Assembly (NCBI GenBank): GCA_002307145.1
Contig: DBTR01000054.1
Span: 1 to 20,905 of the forward strand
Length of the DNA: 20,905 nt
Reading direction: 5' to 3'
From: Rhodospirillum sp. UBA1311
GTDB lineage: Bacteria; Pseudomonadota; Alphaproteobacteria; Rhodospirillales; Rhodospirillaceae
The notes below the pieces were generated by a model, which ran no database searches, had not been told where the DNA came from, and saw only the letters and a program-made list of their open reading frames with translations. Position 1 is the first letter of the stretch, and every line of letters begins with the position of its first letter. Shown piece after piece: positions 14,800-20,905 of this stretch. Position numbers and translations under genes: made by a program.

Positions 14800-14824
14800 T
14801 ATGGTTATCAAAGAAGAAACCATA
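14800..14824. promoter_or_regulatory. Inverted repeat in the leader of the first chemoreceptor gene
   Basis: TATGGTT (14800-14806) and AACCATA (14818-14824) are a perfect 7-bp inverted repeat with an 11-nt centre, ending 22 nt before the start codon. A weak -35/-10 pair (TTGTTC 14773-14778, TAGATA 14796-14801, 17 nt apart) overlaps its left arm. It could be an operator or a leader hairpin. Confidence 0.3.
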
Positions 14825-14846
14825 CCGTGAGTAAGGATGTTTGGTG

Positions 14847-16550
14847 ATGGGTGTGTTCGGTCGTCTGTCCGTGGTCCAAAAGATCACGGGAATTACCTTG
14901 GTTGCTCTCTTGCTGATGCTCGGCGCGATGCTCGGCGTAACTCTTTGGGTCTTGCGCGGCGAGTTGGGCGATCAGGCCCAATCCCGCCAGGAAAGCGCGA
15001 TGCGGGTTGCCTGGCACGTGGTCGAGGGCGTCGGGACCGTTTATCGCATCGAAGGCGATACGCTTTATGCCGGAGAGACCGTGCTCAATGACCGGTCCGA
15101 GATCGTCGACACCATCACCCGGTTGATGGGCGGCACGGCGACGATCTTCGCCGGCGACACCCGCGTCGCCACCAACGTCAAGAAGCCCGACGGCTCCCGC
15201 GCGATCGGCACCAAGCTCGCGCCCGGCCCGGCCTACGACGCGGTGCTGAAGCGGGGCGTGTCCTATCGCGGCGAGGCGACGATCCTCGGCGAGCCCTATT
15301 TCACCGCCTACGATCCGATCAAGGATTCTTCCGGCAAGGTCGTCGGCATCCTCTACACCGGCCTCAGCCAGGCGGCGATCGTGGTGCTGGTGAACCGGCT
15401 GATGGTCTCGCTGGCCGTCGCGGGCGGCATGGTGCTGCTGGTTACCGGCGGGCTTACTTTCTTCATCCTCCGTGCCAATCTCCGCGCCGTCACCGAGATG
15501 GCGGCCGCGACCAATCGTCTTGCCGAGGGAGACCTCGACATCGAAATCGCGGGCCACGGCCGCCACGACGAGATCGGCCGGATGGCCGCCGCGCTCGAAG
15601 TCTTCCGCGACAAGCTGAAGCACAATCGCGAGATGCAGGAGGCCCAGGAAACCCTTGCGGCGCAGTCGCGCCAGGCGGTTCTCGGCGCGGTGCGGGGCAT
15701 GGCGCGCACCGTCGAGCGGGAAACCGACGAGGCGCTCGCCTCGGTGGCGTCGCGCACCGACACCATGACCGGCGGAGTCGGCCATCTCGAAGGCCTGGTG
15801 CAGTCGATGCAAAGCAATTCCGCCACCGTCGCCGCCGCCGCCGAACAGGCGCTGGCCAATGCCGAAACCGTCGCGAGCGCGGCGGAGGAGTTGTCCGCCT
15901 CGATCGGCGAGATCGCGAACCAGGCCGCCGCCTCGACGACGGTGGCGCGCGAAGCGGGCGAACTCGCCCAGCAGGCGGCCGGTCTCGTCGGCGATCTCGA
16001 TGGCGCGGCCAACGGCATCGGCGAGGTGGTCAAGCTGATCTCCGACATCGCCGGGCAGACCAACCTCCTCGCGCTCAATGCCTCGATCGAGGCGGCACGC
16101 GCCGGGGATTCGGGCAAGGGCTTCGCGGTGGTGGCGAATGAGGTGAAGTCGCTCGCCAACGAAACCCAGCGCTCGGTCGGCCAGATCACCGGCCAGATCG
16201 AAACCATGCAGCAGATGTCGCACCGCATGGTCCAGGCGATCGGCACGATCCGCACCACCATCGTCAAGGTCGACGAAGCCGCGGCGACGATCGCGGCGGC
16301 GGTGGAACAGCAGAACGCCACCACTCGCGACATCTCGCGCAATGTCCAGGAGGTCGCGGGTGGCGCGCAGGAGGTTGCGACCCTGATCTCGGCGGTATCG
16401 CAGCAGGCGACCGAGGTCGGCGACGTCGCCTCCAGCCTGCGCGGCACCGTGGAGGATCTCACCGGCGACATCGACGGGCTGCACAAGGCGGTCAATCTCG
16501 CGGTCGAAACCTCGGTGAAGGAAACCGAACGCCAGCTCGCCCACAACTGA
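14847..16550 (+). CDS. Methyl-accepting chemotaxis protein with periplasmic single Cache domain
   Basis: The protein has 567 residues from the ATG at 14847 (AAGGA 9 nt upstream). TM1 is about 14-36. The periplasmic sensor at about 37-175 is sCache-like, with motifs VYRIEGDTLYAGETVLND and GGTATIFAGDTRVATNV typical of the sCache_3 group. TM2 is about 186-208, and HAMP follows at about 209-260. The cytoplasmic signalling domain has the conserved hairpin ISDIAGQTNLLALNASIEAA near 392-442, which contacts CheW and CheA. No C-terminal CheR-docking pentapeptide is seen. The ligand is unknown; small organic acids are common for this sensor class. No che genes are adjacent, so it works with a core system encoded elsewhere. 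Confidence 0.93.
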   Translation: MGVFGRLSVVQKITGITLVALLLMLGAMLGVTLWVLRGELGDQAQSRQESAMRVAWHVVEGVGTVYRIEGDTLYAGETVLNDRSEIVDTITRLMGGTATIFAGDTRVATNVKKPDGSRAIGTKLAPGPAYDAVLKRGVSYRGEATILGEPYFTAYDPIKDSSGKVVGILYTGLSQAAIVVLVNRLMVSLAVAGGMVLLVTGGLTFFILRANLRAVTEMAAATNRLAEGDLDIEIAGHGRHDEIGRMAAALEVFRDKLKHNREMQEAQETLAAQSRQAVLGAVRGMARTVERETDEALASVASRTDTMTGGVGHLEGLVQSMQSNSATVAAAAEQALANAETVASAAEELSASIGEIANQAAASTTVAREAGELAQQAAGLVGDLDGAANGIGEVVKLISDIAGQTNLLALNASIEAARAGDSGKGFAVVANEVKSLANETQRSVGQITGQIETMQQMSHRMVQAIGTIRTTIVKVDEAAATIAAAVEQQNATTRDISRNVQEVAGGAQEVATLISAVSQQATEVGDVASSLRGTVEDLTGDIDGLHKAVNLAVETSVKETERQLAHN

Positions 16551-16569
16551 GGACGGGCGCGGCAACGAA

Positions 16570-16595
16570 AACGGCGGCCCGCGAGGGCCGCCGTT
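16570..16595. terminator. Shared hairpin terminator between convergent chemoreceptor genes
   Basis: AACGGCGGCCC and GGGCCGCCGTT form a perfect 11-bp stem with a GCGA loop, 19 nt after one stop codon and 21 nt from the other. The minus-strand reading is followed by TTTTCG, the plus-strand reading by TTCTCGATTT. It likely serves both genes. Confidence 0.75.
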
Positions 16596-16616
16596 CTCGA
16601 TTTCCGCGAATCCCGG

Positions 16617-18590
16617 TCAGGCGGCGCGCACCGCGTCGAGGAAGCTGTTGACGTCGGCGCGCATCGCGTCGGACTGGACGGAGAGGGCCTTCGCCGCCTC
16701 CTGCACCGAGCGCGAGGCGTCGCCGGTTTCCCGTGCCCCGGCGTTCAGCCCGGCCACGTTCTGGCTCACCTCCTGGGCGCTCGATGCCGCCTGGGTGATG
16801 CTCCGTGCGATATCCGCCGTGGTCGCCTGCTGCTGCTCCACCGCCGCCGCCACCGAGGCGGTGATCGCGGTGACCGAGGCCATGATCTCGGCGATGCCGC
16901 CGATTTCCTTCGCCGTGGTCTGGGTCGCGTCCTGCACCGCGCCGATCTGCGCGGCGATGTCGCTGGTCGCCTTGGCGGTCTGGTTGGCGAGGTTCTTCAC
17001 CTCGCCTGCGACCACCGCGAAGCCCTTGCCCGCCTCGCCCGCGCGCGCCGCTTCGATCGTCGCGTTCAGCGCGAGGAGGTTGGTCTGGTTGGCGACGTCC
17101 GAGATCATCTGCACCACTTCGCCGATTTTGGCTGCGGTCTGCTCCAGGCTGGCGACCAGGGCTTCGGCGTGCTGGGTCTGGTCGGCGGCGCGCTTGACGA
17201 TCGTGTCGGCCTCGTCGATGCGCCGCGCGATCTCGGCGATCGACATGTTCATCTGCTCGGTAGCGGCGGCGACCGAGTCCACGCTCTGCGAGGAATCCTG
17301 CGCCGCGCCCGCCACCGCCGAGGTCTGGCTCGACGTGCGCTCGGCAACCTCCGACATCGACGCTGAAGTCTCTTCCAGGCCGTTGGCGGCGGCGAGGAAC
17401 TTGCCGATGTTGGCCAGCATCTGCTCGTTGAACGCCATGGTCAGGGCCTCGACCTTGAGCGCCCGGGCTTCCCGCGCCTTGCGCTCCTTCTCCGCCTCGA
17501 TGCCGGCGGCCTTGCGCACGAGCGCGTTCCTGCGCCAGGTGTCGACCGCCTTGGCGATGCCGCCGATCTCGTCGGCGCGCTCGGTATGCGGCACGTGGAC
17601 CTCGTAGTCGGCCTGGGCCAGCACCGCGAGGGCCTCCGAGATATCGTGTATCGGTCGCGAAATCGACCGGCCGATGCGATACGCGAGGCCGAAGGCGACG
17701 AGCAAAACCACGGTGGCGAACCCGAGATTGCGGTAGAGCGTGAGACGCATATTGCTGACGCGCGCGGCGAGGAGGCGGTCGAGCGCGTCGGTCGATGCCA
17801 GGGAGAGGGCACGATTGGCGGCGTGCAGCGCCCGGTGGCTGTCTTGCAATCGCTCGCTTGCGAGCGGTTGGCCCGCCACGAGTGCGTTCAAGTCCGCGAG
17901 GTAGGCCTGCCGCGCCTGTTCGAAGGCGGCACGGGAGGGGGCGATAGCCGTTGCGATCGTCGGGTCCTGAGTGTTGCCGAGGGCTGCGGTGAGATCGGTT
18001 TCCACACCGGCCAGGGTCCCGGTCAAGTCTCCCTTGAGCGCGACGAACCCGTACATGGCCTGCACGTCGGCCTTGGTGCCGATCAGGTCCTTGGCGGCGA
18101 CGAGCGCGGCGTACGCCGTTGCTTCGCCAGCAGTCAGCTTCACCGTCACGAGATCCTGGAGGTAGTAGGTATCGAGTTCCGGATCGAGAGTGAGGTTGGA
18201 GCCGTCCTGGATTGCGGTGATATGGGCGACGACCGCGCCGATTGCCGCCGTAAATGCCGATACCCCGCCGCCGGCCGTGGCGTTGATCGCATCTGCCGCA
18301 GTGCGTGCGGCGTCTTCCGCCTTGTGGTCGGCGGCGAGTTCGGTATCCCGGGCGCGGGTTGCGGCTGCCGCGGCGGCGAGGTCTCCGGTATTCCCGAGCG
18401 CCGCATCGATGACGGCGTCGAACTCACTGCGTACGGTGCGGAAGTATCCGCTGCCGATCTGCTCGTGAATACTGAATGTGAGATTTTCGTTACTTTGATC
18501 TATGAATAATGCGGCGATGAAGCCAAGAGGAAGGAAGAAGGAACTGCAAAGTATGCAAAGTTTACCGTTGACTCGCAGAGAATTCAGCAT
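16617..18590 (-). CDS. Methyl-accepting chemotaxis protein with large helical periplasmic domain
   Basis: The 657-residue receptor starts at the ATG at 18588-18590, with AAGGA 9 nt upstream. TM1 is at about residues 11-31. The periplasmic part of about 255 residues is Ala-rich and mainly helical, containing SNLTLDPELDTYYLQDLVTV (131-150), a motif seen in helical-bundle chemoreceptor sensors. TM2 is about 288-306 and HAMP about 306-355. The signalling hairpin ISDVANQTNLLALNATIEAA lies near 496-515, within the coiled-coil MCP domain. No CheR pentapeptide is visible at the C-terminus (DAVRAA). The ligand is unknown. It is convergent with the Cache receptor and unrelated to it in the sensor half, so the pair is not a recent duplication. 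Confidence 0.93.
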   Translation of the reverse strand: MLNSLRVNGKLCILCSSFFLPLGFIAALFIDQSNENLTFSIHEQIGSGYFRTVRSEFDAVIDAALGNTGDLAAAAAATRARDTELAADHKAEDAARTAADAINATAGGGVSAFTAAIGAVVAHITAIQDGSNLTLDPELDTYYLQDLVTVKLTAGEATAYAALVAAKDLIGTKADVQAMYGFVALKGDLTGTLAGVETDLTAALGNTQDPTIATAIAPSRAAFEQARQAYLADLNALVAGQPLASERLQDSHRALHAANRALSLASTDALDRLLAARVSNMRLTLYRNLGFATVVLLVAFGLAYRIGRSISRPIHDISEALAVLAQADYEVHVPHTERADEIGGIAKAVDTWRRNALVRKAAGIEAEKERKAREARALKVEALTMAFNEQMLANIGKFLAAANGLEETSASMSEVAERTSSQTSAVAGAAQDSSQSVDSVAAATEQMNMSIAEIARRIDEADTIVKRAADQTQHAEALVASLEQTAAKIGEVVQMISDVANQTNLLALNATIEAARAGEAGKGFAVVAGEVKNLANQTAKATSDIAAQIGAVQDATQTTAKEIGGIAEIMASVTAITASVAAAVEQQQATTADIARSITQAASSAQEVSQNVAGLNAGARETGDASRSVQEAAKALSVQSDAMRADVNSFLDAVRAA

Positions 18591-18946
18591 GAGAGGGAGT
18601 CCTTGCCGTCAGCCCGTCGATAATGCACAAAAAGTGCGCACCAACTCGCGGTCGTCTAAAACATCATCAATCTCTAATTTTGCCGTGGCTTCGTCAAGAC
18701 TTGCCAGGTGAGCTGGATAATTTTCAACTCAGGATGGTGCCTGCGATAATCTGCAATCAGAATATGCGCATGCGCAATGCATGGCAGAGTCTCGGAGGAC
18801 ACGGCGAGTTGCGAGGTGCAATTCGGCCGAAATCGCGAGGGCGGAAAGGCCCGTTCGGCTTGGGTGTTCCAGGATTCGCCTGGACTCCGCCCGACCCGGG
18901 CCGTAGTTTGGCGTCGTTTTAGCCACTCCAAGGCCACAGCCCGCCT
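18591..18946. other. 356-nt non-coding region between divergent chemoreceptor and cyclase genes
   Basis: I see no convincing gene here; short open frames in it lack domains and Shine-Dalgarno sites. The part at about 18615-18790 is clearly less GC-rich than the surroundings. It holds the perfect 12-nt palindrome TGCGCATGCGCA (18765-18776). A small stem, TCCAGG / CCTGGA (18868-18884), lies nearer the cyclase. Both genes must have their promoters here, but no pair of -35/-10 boxes stands out. Confidence 0.5.
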
Positions 18947-20443
18947 ATGACCTCGCCGTCCTCTCCATCCGCTCACCCGCAACCCGCCCGGAGCCTCGAA
19001 GCCATCGCGCGCACCCGCATCGTCGCCGCGATCGTCGCGGTGGTCGCCCTCGGCTTCTTCGGGCTTACCTTCGCCAACTATTGGGTGACCAAGGGCTGGG
19101 TACGGGAGACCATCGTCAAGAGCGACCTGCCGCTCACCAGCGATACCCTTTATTCCGAGATCCAGCAGGACCTGCTCAAGCCGATCTTCGTTTCTTCCCT
19201 GATGGCGCACGACACTTTCCTGCGCGACTGGGTGCTGGCGGGGGAAACCGACGAGCGGCCGATGATCCGTTACCTGCGCGAGATCCAGGGCAAGTACGAT
19301 GCCTTCACCGCGTTCTTCGTTTCGGCGCGCACCGGCGTCTACTACCAGTCGAAGGGCGTATTGAAGAAGGTCAGTCCCGACGAGCCGCGCGACGTCTGGT
19401 TCTATCGCGTCCAGGCCATGCACGGTCCTTACGAAACCAATGTCGACCCCGATATGGCGAACCAGGACACGATGACGATCTTCATCAATTTCCGGGTTCT
19501 CGACTATGAAGGCCGCTTCATCGGCGCCACCGGCGTCGGCTTGCAGGCGACCACGGTCAAGCAGTTGGTCGAGCACTACCAGTCCGAATACCAGCGCACC
19601 ATCACCTTCGTCGACCGCAAGGGCCTCTTGAAGCTCTATGGCCGCGACTACGACGCCGCCGAGCCCGATATCCACAAACGCCCTGGCCTCGACAAGATCG
19701 CCGACGCGATCCTTGCCAAGGATCAAGGCAGCTTCGAATACCGCAAGGGCGGCTCCACCTACTTCGTCAACAGCCGCTATATCCCGGACCTCGACTGGTA
19801 CCTCCTCGTCGAGCAGAACGCCGACGCGAAGCTCGCCTCGGCGCAGCGCGCCCTGGTCAACAATCTCGTCGTCGGCGCGGCGGTTACGCTCCTCGTCACC
19901 TTCCTCTGCGCCCTCCTGGTTCGCCGCTCGCAGCGTCGCCTCGAAAATCTCGTCGCCACCGATTCCCTCACCGGCGCGCTCAGCCGCCTCGCCTTCGCCG
20001 TGGTCTACGCCCAGGCGAGCGAGCGCGCCCGCCGCGATCCCAAGTCGCTCTCCCTCGCGTTCTTCGACGTCGACCACTTCAAGGAGGTCAACGACCAGCA
20101 CGGCCACGCCGTCGGCGATGCCGTTCTCGTCGCGATCACCGAACGCCTGCGCTCCGCCGTTCGCGCGGGCGACGGCCTCTGCCGCTGGGGTGGAGAGGAG
20201 TTTCTCCTCCTCTTCGAAGACTGCGACCTCGAAACCGCCTGGAGCGTGGCCGAAAAAGCCCGCGCCGCCGTGATCGCCACGCCGCTGGTGATGGCCGACG
20301 GCACCCGGATCGCCGTCACCCTCTCCGCCGGCGTCGCCCAGCGCCGCCAAAACGAGGACGGCGACTCCCTCATCGCCCGTGCCGACGCCGCCCTCTACCG
20401 CGCCAAGCACACCGGCCGCAACCGCACCGAACGCGCGGCGTAA
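18947..20443 (+). CDS. Membrane diguanylate cyclase with double-Cache sensor and GGDEF domain
   Basis: The protein has 498 residues. TM1 is about 24-46. A periplasmic dCache-type sensor occupies about 50-300, with the YYQSKG and IGATGVGLQ strands typical of it. TM2 is about 304-326. The GGDEF domain (about 335-495) makes cyclic di-GMP from two GTP. The active-site loop GGEEF is at 415-419 and the metal-binding FFDVDHFKEVND near 372-383. An inhibitory I-site RAGD (406-409) lies at the spacing seen in PleD, so the enzyme should be active and product-inhibited. No EAL domain is present. The Shine-Dalgarno before the ATG at 18947 is weak, but no better start precedes TM1. Downstream is an unrelated minus-strand gene. 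Confidence 0.93.
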   Translation: MTSPSSPSAHPQPARSLEAIARTRIVAAIVAVVALGFFGLTFANYWVTKGWVRETIVKSDLPLTSDTLYSEIQQDLLKPIFVSSLMAHDTFLRDWVLAGETDERPMIRYLREIQGKYDAFTAFFVSARTGVYYQSKGVLKKVSPDEPRDVWFYRVQAMHGPYETNVDPDMANQDTMTIFINFRVLDYEGRFIGATGVGLQATTVKQLVEHYQSEYQRTITFVDRKGLLKLYGRDYDAAEPDIHKRPGLDKIADAILAKDQGSFEYRKGGSTYFVNSRYIPDLDWYLLVEQNADAKLASAQRALVNNLVVGAAVTLLVTFLCALLVRRSQRRLENLVATDSLTGALSRLAFAVVYAQASERARRDPKSLSLAFFDVDHFKEVNDQHGHAVGDAVLVAITERLRSAVRAGDGLCRWGGEEFLLLFEDCDLETAWSVAEKARAAVIATPLVMADGTRIAVTLSAGVAQRRQNEDGDSLIARADAALYRAKHTGRNRTERAA

Positions 20444-20458
20444 GGTTCAGGAAAACAC

Positions 20459-20473
20459 GCGGGCCCCGCCCGC
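20459..20473. terminator. Weak GC hairpin after the cyclase gene
   Basis: GCGGGC-CCC-GCCCGC is a 6-bp stem with a 3-nt loop, 15 nt after the cyclase stop and 46 nt from the end of the convergent zinc-finger gene. No T-run follows on either strand, so terminator function is uncertain. Confidence 0.3.
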
Positions 20474-20519
20474 ACCCGCTGGTGCCGCAGTCCCCAGACC
20501 CCAGTGAGATTGGGGCAAG

Positions 20520-20783
20520 CTATTTGAGCTGACTGTCCTTGTTGCCGCGACGATTGATCCCACCCGGCACCGGACGCCGGTCGATCGCCTCCTGGCACGC
20601 CACGCAGGTCGTCACCCCAGGCAGCGCCTTGCGCCGCGCCTCGGGAATCTCCTCGCCGCACTCGACGCAATAGATCTCCCCCGGGCCCGTCGGCAACCGC
20701 GCCCGCGCGCTCGTCACCGCATCGGCGACACTGTCGTCGATCTGCTCCTGCACCGCCCCATCCCGCGCCCACCCGCCAGCCAT
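20520..20783 (-). CDS. DksA/TraR-type zinc-finger protein, YbiI-like
   Basis: The 87-residue protein starts MAGGWARDGAVQEQIDDSV and ends INRRGNKDSQLK, closely resembling E. coli YbiI (88 residues) as I recall it. The four zinc ligands are C39, C42, C60 and C63 (CVEC and CVAC) in a DksA/TraR-type zinc finger, with EARRKALPGV between the pairs. It lacks the long coiled coil of DksA itself, so effects on RNA polymerase should not be assumed. AGGGAT precedes the ATG by a short spacing. The gene is monocistronic here and convergent with the cyclase. Confidence 0.88.
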   Translation of the reverse strand: MAGGWARDGAVQEQIDDSVADAVTSARARLPTGPGEIYCVECGEEIPEARRKALPGVTTCVACQEAIDRRPVPGGINRRGNKDSQLK

Positions 20784-20869
20784 GATCCCTGCCCGAGCTT
20801 TCGTTGCGTCAGAAATTGAGGATAGGAAGATGCGCCGCGCGTTCCAAGGGGGAGCCGCATAACTGTGGC

Positions 20870-20905
20870 ATGGCTGAACAGGGGCCGAAAGGAGAATGGC
20901 AGGTT
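20870..20905 (+). CDS. Possible 5' end of a further gene, cut by the window edge
   Basis: An ATG at 20870 opens a frame, MAEQGPKGEWQV, that stays open to the end of the window. A purine-rich GGGGGAG lies at 20848-20854, rather far upstream (about 15 nt). The WQV near the start is reminiscent of Phd/YefM-type antitoxins, but twelve codons cannot support that. Another ATG at 20896, only one nt after GGAG, is less likely. Confidence 0.3.
   Translation, partial: MAEQGPKGEWQV

Noticed and set aside
16617..18590. Idea that the two chemoreceptors are a tandem duplication
   Set aside because: They are in opposite orientation, and their sensor halves are unrelated (single Cache versus helical bundle); only the generic signalling region is shared.
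18616..18623. GTCGATAA resembling a flagellar sigma-28 -10 box
   Set aside because: It points away from the chemoreceptor gene, has no TAAA-type -35 at the right distance, and is too far from the cyclase start.
18623..18922. 99-codon open frame in the gap before the cyclase
   Set aside because: There is no Shine-Dalgarno, no domain and unbiased codon use; the region is better read as non-coding.

Overview
The window is GC-rich, densely coded bacterial DNA. The gene families point to an alphaproteobacterium, perhaps of the Rhodospirillales type: polyamine-type and AfuABC/FbpABC-type ABC importers, an MntH/MntR pair, two large chemoreceptors, a Cache-GGDEF protein and a YbiI-like zinc-finger protein. 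That assignment is inferred from gene content and base composition only. I see no rRNA, tRNA, CRISPR array, phage gene or transposase. Most of the window is ordinary chromosomal transport, signalling and regulation.

Layout. (1) 1-3851, plus strand: the 3' end of an ABC ATPase, then a periplasmic binding protein and two permeases, forming a polyamine (spermidine/putrescine)-type importer operon. It converges, with an 8-nt overlap, on a minus-strand YkvA/DUF1232 membrane protein (3844-4224). (2) 4449-5810, plus: a sodium-coupled NSS-family transporter. A highly structured, inverted-repeat-rich intergenic block follows (about 5821-6042). (3) 6088-6654, minus: a PuuR-like HTH-cupin regulator, divergent from a ketopantoate-reductase-family enzyme (6792-7718, plus) that ends in a clear terminator. 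(4) 7890-12792, plus: a second ABC importer operon of binding protein, ATPase, fused double permease and second ATPase. Its substrate is not settled by the sequence. (5) 12796-14106, minus, and 14258-14710, plus: mntH and mntR, divergently transcribed, with a candidate operator inside the mntH promoter. (6) 14847-16550, plus, and 16617-18590, minus: two convergent methyl-accepting chemotaxis proteins sharing a strong hairpin between their ends. (7) 18947-20443, plus: a membrane diguanylate cyclase. (8) 20520-20783, minus: a DksA/TraR-type zinc-finger protein, and possibly the first codons of another gene at the right edge.

How the parts may work together: the polyamine-type importer, the NSS carrier and the PuuR-like regulator could form an amine/amino-acid uptake and control neighbourhood, though the regulatory link is inference. 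MntR very likely controls mntH. The two chemoreceptors and the cyclase feed motility and second-messenger signalling.

I found no convincing new multi-gene system. The points most worth a second look are the structured block at 5821-6042, the second importer with two paralogous ATPases (one with an altered signature motif), the ketopantoate-reductase paralog lacking the family's active-site asparagines, and the mntH/mntR control region.
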